Origin: Epiperipatus broadwayi
Taxonomy: Eukaryota; Onychophora; Udeonychophora; Euonychophora; Peripatidae
Assembly (NCBI GenBank): GCA_028023455.1
Contig: JAQFVV010000232.1
Location: 434,001 to 498,000 of the forward strand
Length of the DNA: 64,000 nucleotides
Reading direction: 5' to 3'
In this document: positions 25,401 through 38,372 of the stretch, one piece after another
How positions within the stretch are numbered: the first letter of the stretch is position 1
Layout of the letters: every line of letters begins with the position of its first letter
Position numbers and translations under genes: made by a program
The notes under the pieces: model-generated
What the model was told of the DNA's origin: nothing
Databases searched by the model: none
Seen by the model: only the letters and a program-made list of their open reading frames with translations

Positions 25401-27070
25401 TTCAACTAAATTATTTTTCAACTGAAAAGTTTAATCCTTTTTCCAGACACTTTTGTTTAAAAAATAGACTTAATCCTTATTTCCTTTCTTTTTTTTTTTT
25501 TTTACATCTAGGTAACATTTCAAATTTTTGAGCTTCCTTCTTTAGATCTTAAGATAAGACAATTTCAAAATTAGAGCTCTCACCCATTATAAGCTCCCAA
25601 AGTGAAAAACAATCATTTACAAAAAAAATTGCTACAAAGATAGATATCTGATTAAACAGATTTCCTCTTTTAACATAAAATTGTACAAAAAAAATAATTT
25701 GACAGATTTAATCCTTCCTTTTCTTTCAATATTTAGTAAATGTAAATTTCTGTATGTAATGTACACACATCCTTCATTCTTTCAAATCATTCATAAACTA
25801 ACATTAAATAATATAATTGCTAGCTTAGTAATTATAACCCTATTATTTAAAATTAAATCTGTAACTTTTAAATCCCAATTACATTTAAAGAAAAGCAAAA
25901 TAGAAGTATAGAATAAGACATTAAAATTGATCAAGCATAAGTTAGTTTTAAAGAAAGTTAAAATGTTGAATATTTGAAATATAAAACAATTAAATAGCTT
26001 ACACATACACTGCCTATACGTATGCGTTATAACTTTGCTTTTGAACAGAAAATTTAAATATTAAATAGTTTAAATGTGTGTATTACCTTTCTATCAACAC
26101 ACAAACAAATAAAGCATATAATTGTTGACCCACACTCTCTCTGTTTAAAGCTTTTAGACTTGGACCTTGTAGGGTTTAAACTTGGATGCCCTACAACTTC
26201 CTTTATGGTTATATAAAAATGTGATGATGATTTTGGTTTACCTTTTCTACATGCACATTACTATAAATTTAGCTAGTGACTACATTGTAATGGCACAATA
26301 TATATACACACACACAATAAAAGTGTCTACGAATATCCAAATAAAGTATTAAATGATTTTCTCCACTTTCTTCCAATATTTGCATTAAGAACCCTCATTC
26401 ATTCTATTTATTATATTCCAGAACTATTTTCTATAAGCTTAAGTAACTAATGAATATTAGATGGTAGTAATACCAAGTCAATGTTTTCCGCTTTAGTAAG
26501 AGAAAATAAACTTTTGTAAATAATGTTGAAAAAACAGCTTGCACATATTATAAACACATATTAAGTGATATTACATTCTAGAAAATATTAATATACATAC
26601 ATGTTTAAACATACAATAAAACTTTTTAATTCAAAATCAATGTTAAAAAATAAAAAAATTCAAATTAAAAATAATAATTTCATTGTTCTGTTACTATTCA
26701 AAACAAATATCCATTATTCTCCCTTATCCTTCTTTAATGATTTTAACAATTATTTATGTAACTATCAATAAAACCATCATATTGTAAGTTTAGCTGATTT
26801 TTCAATCATTAAATTTTTTCAGTTCCAACAACTTTGCAATTATAAAAATTGATTCTGTGCTTTCTTTCCTCTTTATTATATAAAATGTTCCCAAGTTATA
26901 TTACAAGTTTATAACTAGATCTAAATCTAGTTAACACCTTTATTTTTAAATAAATGATTTTCAGTAAAAACGGAAAGAAATTGTAACCATTAAGCTGTTT
27001 TTTCATATATTTAAATAAATCACACATATCAATATAAAATAAAATACCATTATGTAACTAATAATTGTAT
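22410..27070. other. AT-rich DNA with microsatellites, no gene recognised
   Basis: Contains a GAT/GATGAT run near 23,700-23,745, a TAA run near 24,002-24,021 and a CA run near 26,305. Near 23,336 it has TGTACCGGGTTTGAATCCCC, which matches the start of the 27,075 repeat but lacks its body. Frames at 24,723-24,971 and 25,060-25,257 carry hydrophobic peptides with no motif I know and no support from codon context. Confidence 0.5.
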
Positions 27071-27074
27071 ATAT

Positions 27075-28811
27075 TGTACCGGGTTCGATCCGTAGAAGAT
27101 CCCACATACTCTACTCGCTAGGTTTAGCTGGGTTTAAACCTCATTTATACTAAATTTATAATCTTATATTATAAATATTACGTGAACGAACCGGCCGTTT
27201 GAGCAAAGTGGAGAATATTTATTGATAGAAGAGCTGTCAACAACATCCACAATCAGACTGAGCTATGCAACGCATAACACGATCACATTTCCAGATCGTG
27301 GCCCACCTTGACTGCTAGATTCAAACCCCTACCATCCAAACACTTTATTTGTTTCAGAGTAAACCCCGGGTGCCAGCTAGTTTCTAAAACTAACATGTTC
27401 GGATAGTAGGCCCATAATTCAGCGCTTGAAAATCCCTTAACTAGCTCAGTCTATTGTAATACATTCAGAAATTATTGTTTCAATTAATGGCAAAAGAATT
27501 GACAGACAAAAGTAAACTAAGTTTAAAAGACAATTTATTTTAATTAACATTTATTATACTAATTTTAAATACTTTTGTAAATCTTAACTAACATTACACT
27601 GGTATTTTATATAATGATCACACACATTCTTAATTAACACACTAGAATATCATATAACAAAACATTAACTAATATTTGACATTTAAAACACACATCAATA
27701 GTTCATCTATATATGCTATAGAGTTCATATTACTTGACTCTCGGAGGCTTCAACAAATGCGATGGCTACTTTATAAATGAGAATAAGTAAATGTTATTAT
27801 CTAGGATTTTTGAACGTGGATTTAGAACTTTGTTTTCTTTCTGGTTGCTGCTTCAAGTACGCACATTTCCAGCCGGCTGGGTTTTTTTCTTGAGGAGTTT
27901 TATTATTATTCATTGGCACTATTCTTGGAGACAGTTAAATATTCCTGGCAATTCTTCAGGTTGTTATGCAGGCATTTTTCTATTCTGGGCAGGTTGCTGT
28001 TTCACTGGATAGACTAGAGAAAGTCGTATGTTTCCAAGGGTTTTAACACTGCATTATTGACTGATTTAATCTCAACTGCACAACCTCAATTGTAATCTCA
28101 ACTGCACAATCTAAATTGTAATCTCAACTGATTGTCCGATGAAAAACTGGATTATTAATACTTAAGGCCTGTTGTCGTTTTGATGCCCGCCAGCAATATC
28201 TGTTGTCGAAATTCCTTCCTTGTGTTTAATTGCATTCCTTGAGATAAGCTTTCAATCCTATTGTTGGAGATGTTAATTAGCAGCCATCGCAAACATAGTG
28301 TTTAACTTAATAGCCATCGCTGTGTTTTTTAATGATAATTTTCTATATCATTTTTTTTAAATATTTACTATGCATATTTTTATTATATTTACAATTGCAC
28401 ATATATATTTTACTAACAAACTCGTATTACTTCGTCAGTTACGCACATATATAATTTAAGATCAATTCACTATTTAGTTTTTAAGACGACTTTTTTTTTC
28501 TTTAACTTAAATAAGAGATTTATATTTTTAAACTTTAAGTTATATTTTAACTAATAATAATAAAAAACTCTTTACTCCTTTTATAAAACTCTTAGTTTGA
28601 CATTTCTAAAGCAACCCCCTCCCCCCTTTTAATTAATTAATTGTAACTTTTATTTCAAAAAACTCTTTGACTTTTAATTTTACGTTTTTGAAAACAAATT
28701 GCAATAAAAAAAACTCTTAAACTTTTACATACTATTTTTTTTTAATGAAAGATTTTTATTTCAATAATTTTAGACAAAATTATTATATGTACCAATCACG
28801 ATATTGGTACA
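27075..28811 (+). repeat. Solo LTR-like repeat, 4-bp duplication ATAT
   Basis: The repeat starts TGTACCGGGTTCGATCC, ends ATATTGGTACA, and is flanked by ATAT (27,071-27,074 and 28,812-28,815). The last bases form a hairpin pairing TGTACCAAT with ATTGGTACA, like the other members. Its 3' 130 bases match the repeat ending at base 141. Near 28,070-28,130 an approximately 30-bp unit ('aatctcaactgcacaa') is repeated about three times. ATAT in an AT-rich region is weak evidence alone, but it agrees with the ATAC and ATAG copies. Confidence 0.65.
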
Positions 28812-29111
28812 ATATATGTATATATTATAAAAATAAGACAAAACTTTTCAGCAAATATCTTTCCTGGCCTTATCACTGGGATGGAAACTATTTTAAAGTT
28901 TCAATTTACATTCCATCCATAGCAACATTTATCTTTTTATATATAAAATCAATTAGAACCAATTATAATAATACAATATGTACAGAGAATAAAACAACTA
29001 TATAAATTGAATGCTATATAATTTTCCATTCCTTTTTAATCAATCAATTAGTTAAATTAATTGATGTTTTATAAATATTCATACAGTTATGTTTATTGTA
29101 GTTAATATAAC

Positions 29112-29330
29112 TCATTTAATATATTTTCCTTCTATTAGATTCTTTATATTTTTTACACAATCGATTTTATGACCATATTTTAAATAATAAATATTTAATG
29201 CAGATTTATCAACTCTCCTATTCATTGCATTATTATATGCTTTTGTTCTTTCATCTAATTGTTTCCTGTATGTACATAGTAAATCATATTGCAATTTCCA
29301 CAATTTATATACACAATTCCTTTTTTATAT
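29112..29330 (-). pseudogene. GIY-YIG endonuclease remnant of the Penelope-like element
   Basis: The minus strand reads INCGNCNMIYYVHTG near 29,270-29,315, where Penelope endonucleases have 'C..C...YiGqTgr'. It continues LDERTKAYNNAMNRR, then KSALNIYYLKYGHKID near 29,165-29,215, corresponding to the 'SAla.H....gH.i' stretch. One stop or frameshift separates the first segment from the rest, which is open from 29,303 to 29,112. The usual arginine after the TG is lost. Position downstream of the polymerase matches the family's domain order. Confidence 0.7.
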
Positions 29331-30289
29331 TTCATATCAGATTCTTATTTTATAATTATCTATATAATTATTTTATATGAATATATAGAAGTATGAAAGT
29401 TTTATCCATTTTTTATTAGAGCTATAATTGTTTTGTTTTTTTTTGTAAATGATTTTTATTGTAAATAAAAATTGATCTTACCTTGTAACTGATTAAAAAT
29501 AGGTTTGAACCTTACTGAAGATTTAATCTATAAAACAGTTTTTATTGGGAAGCTCTGAGTCAAATGATATGATTGGATTATGCATTCATCAAGGATAGGA
29601 TGACAAAAATTATGTAAAAGATGATAAGTACTGCTTGTTCTAGTTTATCAATAAAATGACATATTTTTAAAATTGACATCTGCACAAGGATTACATAAGT
29701 TCCAGGTTTAGACGACCAGTGAACTAACTAAATTTTTCACCCCAGAATAGTGAGATTTTCAGTTATTACAGTTTTCTACATTTGCAGTAGTTAATAGCTT
29801 GCAAATTAGTTGCTCCTAAAACTGAAAATGCCATCCTAATCAGCATAACTTTCTGGAATGCTGTTAAACAGTTTTTATTGTTTGAGGCGATTCAAAAATC
29901 CTTCACTATGACTATAATACAGTTTTCTTAAAATAAGAAAACTCTAAAAACAAAAACTAAAAAAACTGGTGTCTATCACATTTTATTTTAGCCACACTAT
30001 TCAAGATTACATGCAAAAAATATGGATATTTTATATAATGTTACAAATTAAGTTTAATTAATAACATTAAAAAAAAAGTATCTCACTGTTATGAAGAAAG
30101 AATAAAATAAATTAATAGTTAGATCCTTTTATAAAAAATAAATAAATAATAATTCCTACCTAGTATTTTTGGTCCTCTTTAATATACCTATTTTAGTATA
30201 TGGTCAGAAAGTTTGTATAGTCAGAATTTATTTATTTCTAAAAGAAGCATAAACCAGTACACAATATAATTTTGTAAGGAGTCTGAGCC

Positions 30290-31253
30290 AGTGCACAATA
30301 TAATATTATCATTATCTATATTAATCTCTATATCTAAATACTTTATTTTAACATCAAATTCCATTTTTGTAAATTTAACATTATATATATATTACTATTA
30401 AATTCATTATAAATATATTATTCACAACTCATTTATTACCAATTATGCATATATAGAATATTATTTCTTGATTTATTATTCTTTTTTATGTTCATTTCTA
30501 ATTTATTTATAAATATTGATAACATTAACACACTAATTGTGCAACCCATTATCCATCTTTTATGTATATCCCATCATACATTATTGTATTTAAAATATAA
30601 ACTATTATGTATTAATGTTAAATCTTTTATAATATATATCATTTACTTACATATAATTCTTATATTAACATCTTTATATTTTTTATTATTGGAATGCTTG
30701 GATACATTTTCTTGATATCCATTGTAAAAATACTTTGGTTTCTATACACTGTTATAATATTTATTTATTATAACATCTGTGTTTTTGACCCAAAATCCCT
30801 ATAACTTATAATATTAGCTATCCCTTTGCTTAAATATTTGCAAATCACTAAAACTAAATAATAATCTCAATGAATTATCCATAAGTTTTTATCTTAATAA
30901 AAATATATGACTTTTCCTAAGGAGGATACAATAATTTATATTTATAATTTTGTGTTTTTCCATTTTATGGAGTAATTTTGTATATTTCAGTTTTATATTA
31001 GAGGGATCTTTTGATAATTTATTATATCCTTTTTTTTTATTTCATATTCTACTGTTTTTATATAATCCTTAGAATACAAAAAAACAAATCTACTTCCTTT
31101 ATTCTCTTTACAAACTGCAATTTTTTCACTAACGTAAATATTTTTAATATCATTAATAAGTCTCTTATATTTATATTCTTTCTTACAAGTTTTCTTTTCA
31201 TATAAATGTCTGTTCAGTAAACTTTTTTTTTCTTCTAGTGAAATATTTGCCAA
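30290..31253 (-). pseudogene. Penelope-like reverse transcriptase, broken
   Basis: An open stretch at 31,253-30,993 includes NKGSRFVFLYSKDYIKT, matching the 'aDKG...vv.....Y' segment that precedes the palm in Penelope polymerases. After a stop, the strand reads FTMDIKKMYPSIPI near 30,690-30,730 (motif A, catalytic aspartate present), then a frame change. Next come FKYNNVMYDGIYIKDG and a GCTISVLMLSIFINKLE segment near 30,490-30,560 (motif B region, where glycine-serine-proline would be usual), and KIKYLDIEINIDNDNIIL near 30,300-30,350 (the 'i.fLDl.i' segment). The YxDD region near 30,420 is degenerate. Several stops and frameshifts make it non-functional. The family call rests on motif order and spacing. 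Confidence 0.75.
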
Positions 31254-32809
31254 TTCTGTGTCTGTGATTTTATTCTTTAGAAAATGTATGCTGTTACATT
31301 TATGAAATTATACTGAATTTGTTATAATTTATGTGTTTATAAAGTTGTTTATCTTTAATATCAGTATTTGAAAATTTACAGTAATATTGTTTCACCATCC
31401 ATTGTCATTTTCTGTTATCTTTAATCTTATTTATTGATTCCATTTTATTCTGTAGTTATTTAAAAATGTATTGAAATAATCCTATATATTTATCTTCATC
31501 AGCATGGCTTATTAGCATTTCAAAACATTTAAATTTATCAAAACTACAATTTAATATAGTATATTTTTTATTCAAAAAAAAATTGTAATATATAATTTTA
31601 CTAAACTTGTATTGTTCAAGTTAATATGAAATGATAAAATAAAACTAATAAGAAAGTCTTAAAAACACTGAGCAAGCTTTGAGTTTTTTAACTTTTGTTT
31701 CAATTCCCAATTGTTTAATATCTTTTTATTATTTTTAACTGTAATTTTACATGCCTTAGGGATGTTATATACATTACAATTATTTAAATATGATAATTGG
31801 CTAATTAAAAATAAAAGGAAAATTATATAGTATAAATTTATATAGTTTTTTTTTTCTCAGTATATATTGTATTATTATTATAATTGGTTCTAATTAATTT
31901 TGTATATAGAAAGATAGATGTCACTATGTATGTAATGTAAATTGAATTTAAAATAATTTCCATCATATTGATAAGAGTCAAAAAAAAAAAAAAAACTTAC
32001 TGAAAAAAGATTTCTGTATTATTTTTATAATATATATTTACAATTATTGCTGTTTTAATATTTAATTTTAAATTACATTCTATGATTTAAGTAAATGATT
32101 TAACATTATTTATCATTTTAATCAATAATAATTACAGAATGTTAAAAAAAAAAACAAGCTAAATGATATAAAGTGGGATCCCATATAATAACTCAGTCAT
32201 ACAACTACACTTTTACCCACTACATTCAAGTTTGAATAACCACTGCCAATATGTATTCTAAAGCTTAATTTCCAATTTAATTCATTTAATTCAAAATTAG
32301 TGATTTCATTTCTCAAAACCTTCTGATCTCTAGACATTGGCTTATACAGTATTTGAAATATTAAATTTATTTTCTCAATGATGTACACTTTAATTAAATA
32401 TATATTTTCATAAATGCAATATTAAACTGCACTTTTTTTTATGCACCTATTATGAACAAATTTATTTTAAATTAATGAATGATACAGAAACACTTAATAA
32501 AACAATTTGAATGAACTAAAGCATAATTTATGCCAACAATTTAGCTTAAATCAAGTTTGTGGCAAAATAATATTATTTTTCTAGATTAATTATTATTAAA
32601 AATATTTTTAGAAATAATAAGAAAACAAAGAAATTATTTTGAAAATAAAATTTAAAAAAGGCATATCTTTATGCTTTACTAATGCAAACCATTCCTGCTT
32701 TATAATCATAAATATGAAATCAATAAACCAATAAATGCAAATACCCCAAACCCCATTTAGCACACAATCTTCGTATGAAAATTCACAATAGCAATCATTC
32801 ACTATAACG

Positions 32810-33345
32810 ACTGCAAAAAAAAAAATTCAAAAAAAGTTTTGGGAGGCTATTTTGTAATACTGATGATGTCACAGGATAGTTATTAAAGCTATCTCATCCA
32901 AAAGCAGTACAATGACCATCATGCTGAAATTGTACAATATATAGTTAATTCATAATACACAATGTTATATTGCTATATTCAATATTTTGATTATAAACTT
33001 AGAATATGATTTTATTTAATTTTCATTCACTATTTTTTCAAGACAATTAGTATAGCATTAATAACATATCCAAAATAAAGATTTTCTTTGTTAATGATTA
33101 CAAAAGCAAAAAAATAAAGATTCATTCAGTATATGCATGTGAATCAACACAGTACAGTATTGAGAAAAAAAAAAATCAATCATTCAGCATAAAACTAAAA
33201 ATGTACAGTACATATATTAACTAAAATATTCAGTCATTTCATTTTGAATTACATTTGCAGAACCGAGAAAAAAAATATAAGTTTATTCAGGATAAAAATA
33301 ATTTTTAGTCATGTGCATTATTAATATTAAATTGTGTATAGTAGG
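32810..33345 (+). repeat. Left part of a dispersed repeat, split by a hAT insertion
   Basis: Homologous to 59,440-59,900 in the same orientation and to 60,310-60,770 inverted. Shared blocks include 'tatattcaatattttgatta' and 'actaaaaatgta-agtacatatatta'. The homology resumes beyond the hAT element at 38,653-38,792, where 'tataaatattag' and 'caattttggattaaa' match the inverse of 59,970-60,040. Confidence 0.65.
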
Positions 33346-33704
33346 GGTTGTTCCCAATGTTTTTTTTTTTTCTGATACCCTTGATTAGGCTTTTCAATTT
33401 ATGAATATCACCACCTCTCACAGACTCCCACCCATTCTACACAAATAATATGGCTTTTATATATATATATATTGTATAATGTTCTTAGGTTAACTAAATA
33501 ATTGACCAGTCACATTAATGAAAAGTTTTGATTTTTATTTTACATATTAGACTTCATTTCAGTTTTTTATAAAAACAAAAACAAGTTAAAAATGCATTAA
33601 ATTTTTGATCACATTAATTTATAATGAAAATTTATACAAATGATCAATCACTTTTCTTAATATACACAAATCTTCAAATATAGCTTTTCTTAACAATTTC
33701 AATG

Positions 33705-36500
33705 TCATCCTTGAGCTTGTTTCATGGAACTGAGTTTTTTGAAATTAGGTTCAAATGAAGACAGATACAACCTTATATCAGGATCTGCATTACATTTACT
33801 ATGGTGTTTATTCTTAATAAAGGCATAGCATGAAAAAGCTGATTCAATAAGCTGTGTATTTGTAAAAGGTAACAAATACTTTAATGCTTTATTACTGAGA
33901 TCTGGGTACTCTTCTTTCATTACTGACCAAAAATCAATGGCATTTTGTTTTTTAAAAACATATTGTAAAGATAAATCAGTCGAGTTCCAATCAATATTTC
34001 TTTTTTTGATATGGATAATTTTCTGGCTTGTTTAAAAAATAGTTCATTGAATGGATTTGAAATCCAATTATTTTCACTATTTTGTTTTGGAAAGTATTGC
34101 CTGAATGACACTCCTTTTAAGTGAGCTGTTAGACAAATTAAATTTTTACTTTTTTTGACAATTCAGCTCATTCTCAGATAAGAAATTGTGAAGTATCTTG
34201 AAAACTTCATACTACTCTTTATTGATACAATATTCTCAAAAATCTCATTTCTTAACCATAACCTTGATTTTGTCAGATATTTTAAAGATGGTTATGAAAC
34301 TGTTCTGTAATCCTAAGTTAAGTTTATTTCTGAAAAAATATCAAATAAGTATGCGAGTTTTGAAACCATTCAATTTCATAAAATTCAAAATAATGGTCTT
34401 CAAAAAAAAACATGCATTTCATTTCTCAATTCAAACAATCGTGTGAGTACCTTCCTCAAAAAAGCCATCACACTTTAGTGTGCAAAAGCTAAATTGTATG
34501 GAGGCTGTCCATCTCTTCACCCAAACAGTTGAATAGTCTGAAGTTGTTGAACTTTTACAGATTGAGCACCTCCTCCAATGAATGTGGCAGAGATTTGGTC
34601 ACAAGGCTTTGTCTGTGTATACAGCAATGACTCCAAGCTATATAGAGAGCAATTTCTTTGACACGACCATTTAAGCCTGTATAATAGCCAGAAAAAGCAT
34701 TTGATTCTATAAACATTTCTTCAGTGATTAAAGCATTGGATCATCAGTATAGATCCAGGATATTATCATATTTTAAAGAATATTTATAAAAAATACAACG
34801 GCAACAATTAGATTACATAATGATACTAGAAAAGTTAACACTGAGAAGGATGGAAGACAGGGTGACTCCATATCTCCAAAACTTTTTACAGCAGTACTAC
34901 AAGAAGTATTCGGTGGATTAAAATGAAAAGCTAAAGGAGTGAAAGTAAATGGAGATTAAGTCATTTAGATTTTGCAGATGATGTAGTTGTTTTTGCAAAT
35001 AATGCTTTAGAGTTCCAGGAAATGTTGCAAGAGTTATCAGATGAAAGTAGGGCTAAAGATAAATGTTAAAAAGACTAAAGTAATGTTTAATGGATTTTCT
35101 TAAAATATGAAAATAAAGATTGATTATATAGTTACAAATACCTTGGTCAGATTATTAATACAGATGGAAACATAATGGATGAAATTAATCACAGAATTAA
35201 ACTTGGTTGGAGTGCTTTTGGTAGAAATAACTTGATACTAAAAGGAAATATGCCTGTGTTTGAAAAGGAAGGTTTTTAATAATTGTGTTTTACCAGTTCT
35301 TACTTATGGATCTGAGACTTGGACACTTAATAGAAGAGTAATACAGACTTCAGACCACTCAAAAAAGTATGGAGAGATGCATGTTGGGAGTAACAATAAG
35401 AGATCGAAAATGCAATATATGGGTAAGAGAACAAACAGGATGTTACTGACCTCATTGAAAAAATTAACACTGAAGTGGAGTTGGGCTGGACATATTGTTA
35501 GAAGAAATGATAATAGATGGACAATTGAAATCTTAAACTGGATTCCTAGAGATTGTAAAAGACTCAAAAAGAGACCACATGTGAGATTGAAGAAAGTGTG
35601 CCAGGGTGATGTGGAGAAGATGCTAGAGATTGGAGATGGATTGAACTTGGAGAGACCTTCATCCTGCAGTGGACTGATAATGGTTGATGATGATGAATAG
35701 CCAGACAGATTTTCCACCAAAATGGCATTGAATATGTTTTTGCCTGTGCATCTTTCTAAAAGGAGATAGCACAATAAAAGATTTTCCTCAAGAACGTTAT
35801 CATTTAAATATCTTGAAATAATAAGCAAAATTGACAAATTGAAAACATCAGTGCTTTCATCCACCTGAATAGAATAAGAGTTCTTTTTTATTCTCTAAAT
35901 TACTGTTGATTCAATGTCATCAGACATTTCCTTAATTCTCCGAGAAATTGTATTATTTTAGACTGGAATAGTTAATTTTTCATACATGGTCAATACCAGT
36001 CATACATTAAACAGTACCTTTGATTCATGAAGATATCAAATTTTCAGCAATTGTATGATTTTAACCACTTTTACCAATACAGTAATGTATACTGTATGAT
36101 GCTTCAACGCATTTTCATGGTCTTTATTTACAGATAGCACAAAAAGTTAGATTCAGGCTGCATAATAGTCACTGGAAAAAACTGATCTTTTTCTACATAT
36201 ATTGAATGTTTTGCCTGTAATGACGCATTAATAAAGATGATTTCATGGTGATGTTATATAATATCTCTCCACAAACACTACACTGTGGCTTTGGATAGTC
36301 AGTATCTCCAATGAATGAAACCCATATTTCAAGTATTTATCAAAATACTTACTCTTTTCAGGTGGAGCAATAATGTTTTGAGCTTTTTTAATAATGGTAA
36401 CTTTACCTTCTACCATAACAGGCCCACCAATCGTTACCGCTCATCACCTTGTGCTTCTAAATCACCATTATGCTTCAAAGTACTTGCTGGCAACTCAACA
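33705..36500 (-). pseudogene. hAT transposase (SCAND3/ZBED/FAM200-like), broken
   Basis: Cut-and-paste transposase remnant read on the minus strand. In order: KYFDKYLKYGF, then YPKPQCSVCGEIL near 36,270-36,330 (BED-type zinc finger with C-x2-C), NTISRRIKEMSDDI near 35,910-35,945, and VDESTDVFN near 35,845-35,865 (first catalytic aspartate region). After the RTE insertion come HRQSLVTKSLPHSLEEVLN near 34,565-34,620, the CEEM/LLHT-type region near 34,460-34,530, and at the C-terminus LLPFTNTQLIESAFS near 33,830-33,870, the hAT dimerisation motif. A typical family member is about 550-650 residues, and most of that is traceable. Stops and frameshifts are scattered throughout and a 1-kb LINE splits the catalytic domain. 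Confidence 0.82.
34692..35695 (+). pseudogene. 5'-truncated RTE-type LINE, reverse transcriptase C-terminal half
   Basis: Inserted into the hAT transposase with a 9-bp target duplication AATAGCCAG (34,683-34,691 and 35,696-35,704). It starts inside the polymerase at KAFDSI, keeps the catalytic FADD at 34,971-34,982 and continues LTYGSETWTLNRR near 35,295. The RTE C-terminal stretch WAGHIVRRNDNRWTIEILNW lies near 35,482-35,545. The end has the short (TGATGA) tail characteristic of the RTE group. Frame is lost several times (near 34,925, 35,060, 35,120 and 35,265). A longer homologue lies at 55,935-58,790. 5' truncation plus duplication shows target-primed insertion. Confidence 0.85.
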
Positions 36501-37391
36501 GATTGATTTTCAAAGTTAGTTGTAGCTCTTTTAAGAATTCCTGTTTTCAATCACTTATACATTTTATGACACAAAATAGTATTTAAAAAAATTACTGGAA
36601 AAAATAAAATAAATCCTAATTAAGTACTGTACTTAAATCAAGTGAAATTTAATTGAAAAATAAAAATAACTACCTGCTATTTTCAATTGCTCTTTAAAAA
36701 ACACATGCAAAACTGTGAAATATAAGTTGGCTGGTGATATCCAATTATTAATAAATTGTAGGAATGTGAGAATATTTATTTTTTTCTTTATTTCCCAAGC
36801 AAGCTATTACACTTACAGCATAGACTTAATAGGAAATGTCCCATCTCCATATAAGAAAACGTGCACAGTTTTGAGAGATCTTACTTTGTTATTAAAGATT
36901 TTTAATTTGCATTGAAAAAAGCCACTTTATACTTTCAAAGTATTTGATATAATTATTTGAAAACTTAAAAACTTACAGCTATTTGAAAAAATTTGAAAGT
37001 GTAAATGGCAACTGTACATCAATTTGAAAGCTCTCAATTTTTTTTGCAGTGCAGTTTGACTAGAATAATTTTATCAATAATTTGAAAGTTTAATAAAAAA
37101 TAACAGTAAAAGATAAAATACATACATAGAATGGGCATATTATTATTTTCTTTTATCCACTATTAGTTTTTCCATTAATTTGTTTTCATACATTAATTGT
37201 AAAGATACTCCTAAAAATTTAATCGATCGCAGCTTTGATCATAAGAGTTTTGTGTGATGATGTAATTGTAAATTAATATAAAAGATTATATAGTCAATAC
37301 ATTCAAATTTTATAATATTTTCTGTATTTACAAAGAAAAAATATGAAAGAAAGAATTAAACATAAAGTTATATATTTGTATTATATAAGAA

Positions 37392-38372
37392 GATTTAAAA
37401 CCACTAAACATCACACGATCACCATTTCTTATGCTTGCTCAAGCTGTTAAAACAGGAAAAACTCTCCATACAGTAGAGCCACACAGTGCAAGCCAATGTA
37501 ATCAATGAATGCAAGAAGGTCTGTGCATAAAATCCCTATCTAGTGTCTACTCATCCAATATTCCCAGACTAGTTTCTACCTTATGGCTTTCATCAATGAG
37601 GAGCCTTGGATCTAATGCAACCCTCCAGCAGCCTTTTATCTCTATTTAACTATAAAACTATGAGTCTAAAATTGAAAACATAATATTTTCAATCCAAGCT
37701 TATTAGCTTATATAGTCATATAGGTCTGAACTCAGTTCAGTACCCATGCATTTTGGTGTTTTGATTCTTTAATAATCAGCCACTACTAACCTATTAGACA
37801 GGATTGGTATTAAACCACTAAACATCACATGATCACCATTTCTATGCACAACTTTCTTGTATTCATTGATTACTATGGCTTGCACTGTGTGGCACTATTG
37901 TATGGGGAGTTTTGCCTGTTTTAAGAGCTCGAGCAAGCATAAGAAAAGGTGATCATGTGATGTTTAGTGGTTTAATACCAATCCTGCCTAATGGGATAGT
38001 GGTGGCTATGGTTATTAAAGAACCAAAACATCAAAATGGATAGGTACTGAACTGAGTTCAGACCTATATGACTATATAAGCTAATGAGCATGGATTGAAA
38101 ATATGCTTTCAATTTTAGACTCATAGTGTAGTTAAGTAAAGATAAAAGGTGGCTGCTGGAGGGTTTCATTAGATCCTAAGATCTAGGTGCAGTGTCTCAG
38201 ATCCAAGGATCCTCACTGATGAAAGCAACAAGCTACAAACTAGTCTGGGGATATTGGATGAGTAGGCAATAGATAGGGATTTTATGCATAAACCTTCTTG
38301 TATACATTGATTATTCTGCCTTGCACTGTGTGGCACTACTGTATGGAGAGTTTTGCCTGCTTATAAGAATAT
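37392..38372. repeat. Nested palindromic repeat inside the hAT element
   Basis: An inner palindrome (37,804-37,985; both ends read 'ggtattaaaccactaaacat' or its inverse) sits inside an outer pair: 37,450-37,803 against 37,986-38,366. The outer arms share 'tgcataaaatccctatct', 'ctactcatccaatat' and 'gtctgaactcagttcagtac'. Same superfamily as 17,612-18,336 and 42,600-42,855. The frame at 37,972-38,169 is not considered real. Confidence 0.75.

Larger units (their letters stand above)
28865..31975 (-). mobile_element. Penelope-like element with inverted terminal repeats
   Basis: About 3.1 kb, the usual size for the family. The left end (about 28,868-29,020) and the right end (about 31,805-31,970) are inverted copies of each other, sharing 'aattagaaccaattataata' and 'ctatataattttcc'. 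Penelope elements are known to carry terminal repeats in direct or inverted arrangement, so this fits. Inside, on the minus strand, lie an N-terminal segment, reverse transcriptase motifs and a GIY-YIG-like segment in the expected order. Roughly 29,480-30,280 contains sequence with no Penelope similarity, probably a later insertion. Confidence 0.72.

Noticed and set aside
35304-35864. 186-codon minus-strand frame, the longest in the window
   Set aside because: It is a chimera: the first 50 or so codons are hAT transposase, the rest is antisense of the inserted LINE.
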